Source of the DNA: JBGLNJ01 sp034434835
GTDB lineage: Bacteria > Chloroflexota > Anaerolineae > Fen-1058
Length of the DNA: 64,000 bases
Direction of reading: 5' to 3'
Assembly: GCA_034434835.1 (NCBI GenBank)
Contig: DAOTXX010000177.1
Span: forward strand, 57,827 to 121,826
Shown here: piece after piece, positions 8,650 to 16,884 of the stretch
Numbering within the stretch: the first letter of the stretch is position 1
Layout of the letters: every line of letters starts with the position of its first letter
Position numbers and translations under genes: made by a program
The notes under the pieces: generated by a model
Database searches by the model: none
The model's input: only the letters and a program-made list of their open reading frames with translations
Told to the model about the DNA's origin: nothing

Positions 8650-9661
8650 AGGAGATCCGCGTGTCTTGCGCCAGCGTCCGCCCGGTCAAGGCGACGAATA
8701 CATCTTCCAAAGTCACCTGGGCGGGCGCGACGTCTTCGATTACCGCGCCGTGGTCATACAGGGCGCGGATCAATTCCGGCAATAACTGGCGCGGCTGCTG
8801 AGTGACCACTCGCAATTCTGCCCGGTCGTCGTGGGCGGTCAAGGCCGCCTCGCGGGTATGCTCCAGCCGCTTGACCTGGGCAAAGGCCGCTTCAGGGATG
8901 ACGCCGGAGACACGGATCACACTATCGCGCTCCAGCGAAGCCTTCAGCTCGGGCACGCTGCCCAGCGCGATGATCTGTCCCTGGTCAATAATGGCGACGC
9001 GCTCGCACAATTCTTCGGCTTCGGCCATCTGATGGGTCGTGTAGATGACGGTGTGGCCGCGCCGGTTCAAGTCGCGCACGATCGCGCGCAGCTCGCGCGC
9101 CGAAGGCACGTCGAGCGTGTTGGTCGGCTCGTCGAGCACCAGCAGCGGCGCCTGGTTGATGAGCGATCGGCCAAAGGCCAGCTTCATCTTTTGACCGGAC
9201 GAATAAGTCTCGACGGCGCGGTCTATGATGTCGCCCAGGTTCAGCAGCGTGATGATCTCTTGGGCGCGCTGCCGGCGCACCTCCGGCGGAAGGTGATACA
9301 GTGCGCCGAACAGGTCCAGATTCTCGCGCCCGGTGAGCTTCCAATACAGGCCGCGCTCGCCCATCAACATGCAGCCAATGGAGGCACGCACGCGATCTTC
9401 GTCGCGGGTCACGTCATAGCCGTTGACGCGGATGCTGCCGCTGGTGGGCAAAAGCAGCGTCGTCAGGCACTTGATGAGCGTCGTTTTCCCGGCGCCGTTT
9501 GGGCCGAGCAATCCCACAATCTCGCCCGGATAAATATCCAGGTGGATGCCCTTGAGCGCCTCGACCGTTTTGGTCCTGGAGCGGACGAGGCCCTGCCTCT
9601 CTTTCGAGACGTAGGTCTTGCGCAGGTCGCGGATTTGGACGATAGGTTCAGGATGTGCCAT
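8648..9661 (-). CDS. ABC-2 type exporter ATP-binding protein
   Basis: I chose the ATG at 9661 (MAHPEPIVQ), which starts the conserved fold, over the upstream in-frame extension. The 337-residue ATPase has Walker A GPNGAGKT (53-60), a shortened signature YSSGQ (153-157) and Walker B LLVLDEPT (173-180). A tail of about 110 residues follows the NBD and carries the C-terminal domain typical of DrrA/NatA-like exporters. The two ABC-2 permeases encoded upstream in the same direction (11536-12378 and 10677-11534) are its likely partners. The signature-motif variant YSSGQ is common in this subfamily. Confidence 0.9.
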   Translation of the reverse strand: MAHPEPIVQIRDLRKTYVSKERQGLVRSRTKTVEALKGIHLDIYPGEIVGLLGPNGAGKTTLIKCLTTLLLPTSGSIRVNGYDVTRDEDRVRASIGCMLMGERGLYWKLTGRENLDLFGALYHLPPEVRRQRAQEIITLLNLGDIIDRAVETYSSGQKMKLAFGRSLINQAPLLVLDEPTNTLDVPSARELRAIVRDLNRRGHTVIYTTHQMAEAEELCERVAIIDQGQIIALGSVPELKASLERDSVIRVSGVIPEAAFAQVKRLEHTREAALTAHDDRAELRVVTQQPRQLLPELIRALYDHGAVIEDVAPAQVTLEDVFVALTGRTLAQDTRIS

Positions 9662-9699
9662 CGTGTCTGCTGTCGCCAGGTGTGAGCAAGCCCCCCACC

Positions 9700-10617
9700 C
9701 TACTGTCGGAACGAATGGATCGGTGCAAGCCCTCGCGGCTGCCAAATACCGGTGGCCGGGTCCACCTCGCCCAGCCCTAGCACAGTCTGGTGATGCGCCT
9801 CGTAAAATGCCTCGAGCGCCCTCAAGTCTCGTTCAGACACGCCGTCCCATTCCTGCTGCGCCCATCGCCCAACCAGGTGATCCCAGACGATCATGCGGAA
9901 CAGCCGCGCGTCCAGATCGAGCGAGGGAACGACAGTGTAGTAGAGATCGGTCTGTGAGGTGACGAGCATCGGCACGTCGTAGACGATGGGGCGGCCAAAG
10001 CCAATGTAGATGTCGGTCGGTTTGACGTACTCGCCATAGTAGCGGGCGATGATCGCTTCGCGCGTAAACTCAACCGGACCATCGCGGCTGCGCGCCAGAT
10101 CGTCCACGATACTCACCAGGATGTCTTCGGCCCACAGGCCGTAAAAGATGCGGCGCGGGCCAGTGTGCCGGGTCGCCGGGCAGTCGTCCAAAGCAGCGAC
10201 CAGCTCTTGCTCGCCTGGCAGGCCCTTGACCTGTCGCCGCCAGTCGCCATAAAAGCGCACCCGCACATTGTACTCGCGATAGAATTGGGCGAACACGGGA
10301 TGCTGCGCAAAGCGCGTCATCCCTTCCATCATCTCGCGCACGTACTCGGGGCCACGGCTCAACAACTCTCCGCCAAAGGCCGGCACCAGGATCGTTTCGA
10401 CGCCGTGATCGAACAGCATGGCGAATTCTTCGACGTAACGCCGGCCGGATAACTCTTTGTATTGCTCCATATCCCAAACCTGGGGATAGCGCAGGAGGAA
10501 CCAGCGTCGCGTGCCGTCAATGGGAAAACCCACGCACAGGCCGCGGATCAGCTCGGCCACCTGGGGGGTGGGCAGTTGCAGAAATTCATCCAGCGTGTAT
10601 TGAGAGACATCTGCCAT
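9700..10617 (-). CDS. cis-prenyltransferase-fold protein, possibly a diterpene synthase or diphosphate hydrolase
   Basis: I chose the ATG at 10617, behind CAGGAG; the open frame upstream lacks conserved sequence. The 305-residue product aligns by eye with undecaprenyl diphosphate synthases: IDGTRRW (33-39, compare MDGNGRW, with D34 at the catalytic Asp), VETILVPAFGGELLSRG (compare LTLYAFSxENWxRP), VRFYGDWRRQ (120-129, compare VRxIGDxSR) and a C-terminal DLYYTVVPSLDL (compare ELYFTDxLWPDF). The IPP-binding RxxGExR stretch is replaced by IGFGRP, so chain elongation seems unlikely. A similar loss is known in the (Z)-prenyltransferase-fold diterpene synthases such as tuberculosinol synthase and a Herpetosiphon enzyme. 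The gene sits between the ATPase and permease genes of an ABC-2 exporter. Confidence 0.6.
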   Translation of the reverse strand: MADVSQYTLDEFLQLPTPQVAELIRGLCVGFPIDGTRRWFLLRYPQVWDMEQYKELSGRRYVEEFAMLFDHGVETILVPAFGGELLSRGPEYVREMMEGMTRFAQHPVFAQFYREYNVRVRFYGDWRRQVKGLPGEQELVAALDDCPATRHTGPRRIFYGLWAEDILVSIVDDLARSRDGPVEFTREAIIARYYGEYVKPTDIYIGFGRPIVYDVPMLVTSQTDLYYTVVPSLDLDARLFRMIVWDHLVGRWAQQEWDGVSERDLRALEAFYEAHHQTVLGLGEVDPATGIWQPRGLAPIHSFRQ

Positions 10618-10676
10618 CTTGATCTCCTGTGGGGGACAGGTTCGAGCCACGCCAATTATACTATGAAGGTTGCACT

Positions 10677-11534
10677 TCAATACTGACCCAGCCGTCCGCT
10701 TTCTCGCAGATGCCGCTCGACCGCGCGGAACAGCCCATAGCCCAGGAACGGCGTGATGATAGCATAAGTCACGACAATCACCCACTCGATCTGAATGGGC
10801 GCCAGCTCTGGAAAGCCGGGCGGAAAGCCCAGCAGCGTCGAACGGAAGGCGTCCACGCAATAGCTCAACGGGATGAGACGCGAGATCAGCCGCACCGGCT
10901 CGGGTAACACGCTAAAGGGAAAGAACATGGCGCACACGACCAGCAACGCAAACTCGATCAAGTTGCCGGTCAGGGCAGCGCCATCGCCCGCCACCAGGCT
11001 ATAGGCCGCAAAGCAGAAGCCCAGTCCGATCGTCCCCGTCAGCGAGCATAGAAAGATGATGGCCGCGAAGGGAAGGTGAGCCGCTGGCAGCCCGCCGACG
11101 ATCAGGTTGACGGCGATGAGCGCCAACACCGCGCCGCCAGCGGTCAACGTCAGGAGCGGCACAACCCGCGAGACCAAACTGGCAAACTTGAGCGCAGGCG
11201 TGAGGTACAGCCCTTCCAGCGTCCCTTGAATCTGATCCTGCCGGACACTGTAGCCGATGCGCCACAGGCTATCGGAGAGAAAGATGTACAACAAGTAACC
11301 ATAGAACATGGTGCCCGTGAGCGAGGCGGCCACACTAGACGCGGTCGGGGTGAACATCTGGATGGCCAGCGCGAGCGCGAGCACGCCCCCAAAGCTCGTC
11401 AGCAACCCGGCGGCCAGGTTAGCTGGATAGCGGCTGACGATGATCGTCTGCGCGCGAATCATCGCCAGGAAGCTGTAAAGCGTAGGGTATCGAATGTGGC
11501 CGGCATCCAGTGGGTGAAGCGGTGATTTCGTCAT
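10677..11534 (-). CDS. ABC-2 type transporter permease (second of pair)
   Basis: The 285-residue product has about six hydrophobic helices and the ABC-2 pattern, including the amphipathic QDQIQGTLEGLYLTP segment that follows the first two helices and contacts the ATPase. The start overlaps the stop of the preceding permease within a few bases, so the two are translationally coupled and probably form a heterodimer. It is homologous in plan to its partner (both contain TLE-LYLTP), which points to an old duplication. Confidence 0.88.
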   Translation of the reverse strand: MTKSPLHPLDAGHIRYPTLYSFLAMIRAQTIIVSRYPANLAAGLLTSFGGVLALALAIQMFTPTASSVAASLTGTMFYGYLLYIFLSDSLWRIGYSVRQDQIQGTLEGLYLTPALKFASLVSRVVPLLTLTAGGAVLALIAVNLIVGGLPAAHLPFAAIIFLCSLTGTIGLGFCFAAYSLVAGDGAALTGNLIEFALLVVCAMFFPFSVLPEPVRLISRLIPLSYCVDAFRSTLLGFPPGFPELAPIQIEWVIVVTYAIITPFLGYGLFRAVERHLRESGRLGQY

Positions 11535-11535
11535 C

Positions 11536-12378
11536 CTAGAATTCTCCCACGCCTGCGCCGCGCTGCAGTGATCGCTCAGTCCGCCGCAAGAGGCTCAGCG
11601 CCAGCGGTGGGCCGATCAGACACATCCCCACAAGCACAGCCACATCACGCGGCCACGCGCCGAGCAGATAGCTCGTGTCGAGCAGCGCCGCGCGGATGCC
11701 GTTCGTCGTCCACGTCGGCGGGAGGAGCAGCGCCAGCGCGCGCGCCAGCGGCGGCAGCACCGTCACCGGATAGTAAATTCCCATCGCCAGTGTGAGCAGC
11801 GACTGGGCGATCCGGACCAAAGAATTGGTCTCTTTGAAGCGCAAGACGACCGCGCCGTACACGATGCTCACCGCATAGAAAGGCAGCATGCCAGCCGCCA
11901 GGAACACGAATGCGATCGCATAGTTTCCCTGGAGTGGGTTGATCCCAAAGACCCAGCACCCCACGAAATACGAAAGCACAAAGTTGATCAGCCCCCGTAT
12001 CAAATGGAACGCGGCCACTCCCGCCAGGATCCAGCCTCGGCCGGCGGGCGTCAGATAGAGGGATTCGAGCGTGCCGGTTTGCTGCTCCTTGCGCAGCCAC
12101 AAGCCCATGTCCCACAGCGAGTACAGCGTCATCATGAACGTGTTGGCGCCGATGAGCAGGAACGCTGGATAGTTGGCCGTCCCTACACGCTGAGCAAAGT
12201 TTATCTGCGTCTCAGCGCCACCGACTGCACGGCCCAACAGGATCGGCACAGCGGCGATGATGATGGGGATAAACACATCGAGCAAGAACCAGCCGGGGTA
12301 ACTCGCCAGCGTGCGGTAACGCGCATATGCCGACCAGGCGGCGATGTTCAGGCACGCGCGCAGTGTCTTCGGTCTCAC
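11536..12378 (-). CDS. ABC-2 type transporter permease (first of pair)
   Basis: This 280-residue membrane protein starts at a GTG that overlaps the stop codon of the EamA gene (GTGA arrangement), with GGAGG upstream. Six hydrophobic helices and KEQQTGTLESLYLTP after helix 2 identify an ABC-2 permease. With the next gene and the ATPase it would form an exporter of a lipid, polyketide, terpenoid or other hydrophobic compound. The coupling to the EamA gene suggests that all belong to one transcript. Confidence 0.88.
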   Translation of the reverse strand: MRPKTLRACLNIAAWSAYARYRTLASYPGWFLLDVFIPIIIAAVPILLGRAVGGAETQINFAQRVGTANYPAFLLIGANTFMMTLYSLWDMGLWLRKEQQTGTLESLYLTPAGRGWILAGVAAFHLIRGLINFVLSYFVGCWVFGINPLQGNYAIAFVFLAAGMLPFYAVSIVYGAVVLRFKETNSLVRIAQSLLTLAMGIYYPVTVLPPLARALALLLPPTWTTNGIRAALLDTSYLLGAWPRDVAVLVGMCLIGPPLALSLLRRTERSLQRGAGVGEF

Positions 12379-13298
12379 GCTTGGCCCTCCACGCTTTCAA
12401 CCCTCCGCTCGACACTCACGGGTACAGATCGGTTCACCAGCCACACGCCCAGCAAAATGATCGCGCCGCCGACGAGCGAGGCCCATGTGATCGCCTCGCC
12501 GATAACCCCTGCAGCGACGATCAACGTGACGAACGGCTCGATGTAGAGGAATGCAGCGACCTGGCTTGCTCCCGCCACATCCAGCGCGTCGTACCAAAAG
12601 ACATACGCCACACCGGAACACAACAGCCCCAGGAACAGCACGCCGCCCCACCCGGCCCCGGTCAGATGCGGCACCTGGTTCAGGCCGCCGGAAAGCACAA
12701 ACAGCGGCACGATCGCCAGCCAACCCGCCAGCATCACATACATCAACGTCAATGCGGGCGGAAGCCTGCCGACGATGCGTTTGGAAAGCACCGTGAACAG
12801 CGCCCAGTTGGGCGAGCTGAGCAAAACCAGGAAATCGCCGGGCGTCGCGGGGATGTTGAGCAGCCCACGGCTCAACTGCCCCCGGCTGATGACCAGCCAC
12901 GCGCCGAGCAAAGCGATCGCCAGACCCAGCACTTGAACTCGTCCGAACGGCTCGCGCAGAATCAGCCAGGCCAGCAGCGCGGCAAAGATCGGCGTGAGCG
13001 CGACGATCCAACCGGAATTGGTGGCGGTGGTAGTCACCAGGCCACTGGCCTGCAAAAGCTGATGAACCGTGACGCCATTAAGGCCAAGCAAGACCAGCCA
13101 GCCCACATCGCTCCGCCCCGGCCACCTGAACTCGCGCCGCGCAGCGACGACGACCGCCAGCACCAGCACGCCCATCCCAAAACGCAGCGCGATGACGGTG
13201 AGCGGCGAGGCCTGGCGCAGCACCACTTTGGTGGCGACAAAGGATGCGCCCCAAAAACTGATTGCCAGAAACGCCTTGATCGCAGCCGAGATTTTCAT
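12375..13298 (-). CDS. EamA/DMT-family transporter
   Basis: I chose the ATG at 13298 (MKISAAIKAF) because GGGAGG precedes it at proper distance. The 307-residue product has ten predicted membrane helices in two EamA repeats, the first beginning FWGASFVATKV. Family members export amino acids, nucleotides or other metabolites. It is translationally coupled to the ABC-2 permease behind it and is separated from the MFS gene before it by a strong terminator, so it probably starts the exporter operon. Confidence 0.85.
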   Translation of the reverse strand: MKISAAIKAFLAISFWGASFVATKVVLRQASPLTVIALRFGMGVLVLAVVVAARREFRWPGRSDVGWLVLLGLNGVTVHQLLQASGLVTTTATNSGWIVALTPIFAALLAWLILREPFGRVQVLGLAIALLGAWLVISRGQLSRGLLNIPATPGDFLVLLSSPNWALFTVLSKRIVGRLPPALTLMYVMLAGWLAIVPLFVLSGGLNQVPHLTGAGWGGVLFLGLLCSGVAYVFWYDALDVAGASQVAAFLYIEPFVTLIVAAGVIGEAITWASLVGGAIILLGVWLVNRSVPVSVERRVESVEGQA

Positions 13299-13349
13299 GC
13301 CTCCCTCGCACATGATTATCTCAGAAGCGGCGAAAAAAGCCAAACCCGA

Positions 13350-13384
13350 CAAAACAAAACTCTCCTGCCGGCCCGGCAGGAGAG
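13350..13384 (-). terminator. Intrinsic terminator after the MFS gene
   Basis: A perfect 12-bp stem, CTCTCCTGCCGG (13360-13371) and its complement (13373-13384), is followed on the minus strand by TTTTGTTTTG. It should end the transcript of the MFS carrier before the EamA gene. Confidence 0.85.
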
Positions 13385-13402
13385 GACAGTGCGCCGTCAG
13401 TT

Positions 13403-14743
13403 TCAGTCAGCCATCGCCAGCAGCGGCGAGGACGATGCGCCGGTCTGGTTTTCTCGCACGAACCCAACTACATCCAAACGCGCCACGAGCCGGACGCACA
13501 TGGCCAGCCCTGCCACCTCGAGGATGAACACACTGGCATACGCGAACGCCGGCCACCCCGTCAGCGCAAGGCTCACGTCGCGAACGAGTCCGCCCAGGCC
13601 GATGCCCACTCCGCGCGCGACGAGCTGCGTCATCGTCCACAGACCCAGATAGGCCCCTGCCCGCGCTTCGGTCGTCATCGCCATCAGCAAGCTGACGCCG
13701 CCCACAGTGTACACACCGAACCCCAGCCCAAACACCAGCAGCGCGGGCGTGACCAGCCAGCGAATGTGCGCCAGCCCCGCTGCAGCCAGAAGCGCCAACC
13801 CCAAGACCATGACGCTCAGCCCCAACGTGGCCGGGCGCGTCTGCTCTTCGGGCCGCTTGCGGCGCGTGATGAACGATGTGACGATCATGGCGGCCAGCAC
13901 GCCGGAGCCAAAGTAAGCGGTAAAGCGCGTCGTCTCGTCAATCGTCAGGCCAAACACATCAGCGCCGAAAGGCTCGAGGACGGCATCCTGGGCAAAGGAC
14001 GCAATCGCGCCCAGCGCCAGGAAGTAGAAAAAACGCCGCGTGCGGATGTCGGCCCACATGCCTCGCACGGTTCCGATCGTGCCAGCGCGCGGCTCTGCAG
14101 CCAAAGGACGTGATTCGACAGGACGGTCTTGGCCCAGGACAGAGAACAACCAGATCGCCCCGGCGATCATGGCGGTCAATAGCGCGAGCGACTGAAAGCC
14201 CGCCATCGAATAGGACGGCAGCCAGTGCGCGAACAGGATCGGCCAGACCGCGAAGCCGACGAGCAGAATCGTCTGCGCGATGCTGATGGCGACTCCACGT
14301 TTAGCGGCGGGGACGCTATCGTGAATCAACGCGAGAAAAGGCCCGCCCGAGACCGCAGTGCCCAGTCCGTACATCACAAAGATCGCCAGCGCCAGCGTCC
14401 AACCGAATGGATCGCTGATGTTGCCCGACAGGCGCAGCGTGGCCATGGGGAGGATCAGGATGCCAGCCAGCATCAGCGCCCGGCCCAGCCAGATGTACGG
14501 CAATCGCCGCCGCCCCAGAAGCGGACGTATATCAGATTGCAGTCCGATCCAGATGGAAACCGGGGCCAGCAAGTAGCGCAAAGCCAGCAAGAGCGAGACC
14601 GCCGTCGCGCTCGCGCCGAAATCGCTGATCATGATACGGTTCCACACCGACGCGACCAGGATGTCGGCCATGGCCGAGCCAAAATTAAAGAACCCGACCT
14701 TGGACGCTCGGAACACGTTGAAATGCGGATCAGTCAAGCTCAA
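13403..14743 (-). CDS. MFS transporter of the PucC/BCD (bacteriochlorophyll delivery) family
   Basis: The 446-residue protein has twelve predicted helices and PucC-family features: FNVFRASKVGFFNFGSAMA near the start, a WNRIMI segment, the short R-x-L-x-GRRR-x-PYIWLG loop between helices 2 and 3, and VNGGPFLALI-like helix 5 (here VSGGPFLALI). It begins with a TTG (14743 or 14737; the latter is better spaced from GAGG). PucC and LhaA act in light-harvesting complex assembly in phototrophs, but related proteins occur in non-phototrophs. No other photosynthesis gene is present in the window, so the substrate is unknown. Confidence 0.8.
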   Translation of the reverse strand: MSLTDPHFNVFRASKVGFFNFGSAMADILVASVWNRIMISDFGASATAVSLLLALRYLLAPVSIWIGLQSDIRPLLGRRRLPYIWLGRALMLAGILILPMATLRLSGNISDPFGWTLALAIFVMYGLGTAVSGGPFLALIHDSVPAAKRGVAISIAQTILLVGFAVWPILFAHWLPSYSMAGFQSLALLTAMIAGAIWLFSVLGQDRPVESRPLAAEPRAGTIGTVRGMWADIRTRRFFYFLALGAIASFAQDAVLEPFGADVFGLTIDETTRFTAYFGSGVLAAMIVTSFITRRKRPEEQTRPATLGLSVMVLGLALLAAAGLAHIRWLVTPALLVFGLGFGVYTVGGVSLLMAMTTEARAGAYLGLWTMTQLVARGVGIGLGGLVRDVSLALTGWPAFAYASVFILEVAGLAMCVRLVARLDVVGFVRENQTGASSSPLLAMAD

Positions 14744-14874
14744 TCCTCATCTTTTCAATAGGAATATCCAAGACGGCTGAATAGCCACCAAGAGAGATTG
14801 TAACGGGCGGCTCTGGGGGTGTCAAGAGCAATTTTGCGGGGTAGATACCGTGCGCTTGGCGCTGTCACAAATCT

Positions 14875-16836
14875 CTACGCGGCGACACGAGCGACTCGCT
14901 GGACGACGACCAGCGTCAGATCATCCTCAAGCGCGCGCGGACTGGTGAATTGCATAGTCCGTTCGAGGATCGTGTCAATCAGTCGCTCGCCGGGCTGATG
15001 AGTCACCATCGTCTGCAGCCCCTCAAAGCCGAGCATTTTGGCTTGAGGGTCGCGCGCCTCGATCACGCCATCGGTGTAAAGCAAAAGGGCCTGACCGGGC
15101 TGCAAAGTGAGCGAGCGAGCGATGTATCGCACTTGGGCTTGACTGCCGAGCGGAAGCCGTCCACGACCATCCAGATAGGCCGGCTCCTCTCGTTCGCCGC
15201 ACAGCAGTGGGCTGGGATGGCCTGCGTTGGCTATTGTCAAGGTCCAGGTGTGTGTATCCAGAACGCCGTAAACCAGCGTCACGTAACTCTTGCCGCGCGT
15301 GTCGGCATACATCACGCGGTTGAGTGCTTCCAGCACCTCCGCCGGGTCCGACTGAAGCTGAGCGTGAGCGCGCAATGCGCTGCGGACCGTCGCCATCAGC
15401 AGCGCGGCCGGCATCCCCTTGCCGGTCACGTCGCCGATAGCAATGCCCAAGCGATGCTCGTCCAACGGGATGAAATCGAACAGATCGCCGCCGGTGTCGG
15501 CGGCCTGGATGCAGCGCCCCGCGATGAACCATCCCGGAATCTCAGGGGGATCAGGCAACAGGCTCTGTTGAATCTTGCGTGCCAGGATCAGTTCTTGCCG
15601 CAGCCGTTCCTGCCGGGCCACCGCTTCCAGCAAGCGAGCGTTTTCAATGGCAATGGCGGCCTGGGCCGCGATCGTCATCAGGATGTCCACGTGCTCCTGG
15701 GTAAATGCGTTAGGGGTCGTGTAACTCTGCGCGGCGATCATGCCAATCACACGGTCGCTGGCGATCATCGGCACGCCCACCCAGCACTGGGCCGGCCGGC
15801 CTACTGGCTCCATGCCCAGCGCGCGCGCGCGCTCGACGACGCGATCGGGCAAGAGCAGCGGCGCGCGCGTGCGGATGACGTATTCGGTCAAGCCCTTGCC
15901 GCCCCGGCGGCTGGTGGGAGTCGTGTTCAGCGTGCCTTCGGTCGTGTTCAAGATAAAGGTCACCTGGTCGGCTTCGGCCTCGTACAGCGCAATGTAAAAG
16001 TTGGTCGTGTCAATCACCTTGCCACTTTCGCGGTAGATCGCCTCCATCAGATACGGGATGTCCAGGTTGGCGCTGATCGCGCGGCCGATCTCGTTCAGTG
16101 CGGAAAGCTGCGAGACCTGCCGCTGCAATTGATCGGCCATCGCCACACGGCGGCGCAGCAGCAGGCTGACAAACAGGATGAACACGCCCAGGATCATCAG
16201 CGGCCCGAACCCATTGCTGACATAGAGAACCGCGATCGGGATGCCGACGTGCAGGCTCAACAACTCGATCGGCATATCCTCGCGCTCGGCCAGCAACTCG
16301 GGCCGCAGCGGCAATCCGCTTAACAGCGTGCGCGCGTACATGATCAGCCGATTGACGATCTGGTAGACCACGATGAACCCGAGACAGTCGAGATAGCTTG
16401 AGAGCGACAGGCGATCGATCGGCACCTGGCCGCCCAGCCGCCGGTATGCCCAGGTAGCGGCCACGATCATCAGCATGTACATCCCAAAGTTGCCGAGCAT
16501 CTGGCTGAATCGCCGCCACGGCGCTGCGCCTCGCCCCAGGTTGACGGTTCCCGCCGTGACCGAGGCGACGCCGACGATTGCCGCGGCAGGCGGCCCCAGC
16601 ACAATCGAAGTGGCGAAAAAGACCGCGTCCGAAAGACTGAGAATGGTAGTGCCGCGCGGGATCACAAACAAGTTGGTGAGGATACCCAACAGGACAAAGC
16701 CGATCACCGCAAGCGGCTCTTGCACGGCAAAGCCGGGCACGGTCGTGGAAATTGCGAGCATGCCCGCCAGCAGCAAGACCGCATTGGCGATGTGCAGACG
16801 CAAATGGGTACGCACGAGGCTCATGGCGACAATCAT
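14875..16836 (-). CDS. Membrane-anchored GAF-SpoIIE (PP2C) phosphatase
   Basis: The start is uncertain: TTG 16860, ATG 16836 and ATG 16824 are all in frame and none has a clear ribosome site. The product of about 653 residues has an N-terminal block of six to eight membrane helices, a GAF domain (roughly residues 255-420, beginning SQLSALNEIGRAISANLD) and a SpoIIE-type phosphatase domain with FIPLDEHRLGIAIGDVTGKG and LLLYTDGVIEARD, which supply the metal-binding aspartates. Such proteins dephosphorylate anti-anti-sigma factors of the STAS class. No anti-sigma or STAS partner is encoded nearby. Confidence 0.88.
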   Translation of the reverse strand: MIVAMSLVRTHLRLHIANAVLLLAGMLAISTTVPGFAVQEPLAVIGFVLLGILTNLFVIPRGTTILSLSDAVFFATSIVLGPPAAAIVGVASVTAGTVNLGRGAAPWRRFSQMLGNFGMYMLMIVAATWAYRRLGGQVPIDRLSLSSYLDCLGFIVVYQIVNRLIMYARTLLSGLPLRPELLAEREDMPIELLSLHVGIPIAVLYVSNGFGPLMILGVFILFVSLLLRRRVAMADQLQRQVSQLSALNEIGRAISANLDIPYLMEAIYRESGKVIDTTNFYIALYEAEADQVTFILNTTEGTLNTTPTSRRGGKGLTEYVIRTRAPLLLPDRVVERARALGMEPVGRPAQCWVGVPMIASDRVIGMIAAQSYTTPNAFTQEHVDILMTIAAQAAIAIENARLLEAVARQERLRQELILARKIQQSLLPDPPEIPGWFIAGRCIQAADTGGDLFDFIPLDEHRLGIAIGDVTGKGMPAALLMATVRSALRAHAQLQSDPAEVLEALNRVMYADTRGKSYVTLVYGVLDTHTWTLTIANAGHPSPLLCGEREEPAYLDGRGRLPLGSQAQVRYIARSLTLQPGQALLLYTDGVIEARDPQAKMLGFEGLQTMVTHQPGERLIDTILERTMQFTSPRALEDDLTLVVVQRVARVAA

Positions 16837-16884
16837 AGTCCCAAACGCCGTTGGCGTCAATCGAATCCGACGACTTGGAAGGTT

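Noticed and set aside
12327..13652. Plus-strand ORF of 441 codons
   Set aside because: It lies opposite the EamA and MFS genes and has low-complexity Arg/Gln/His composition typical of shadows.
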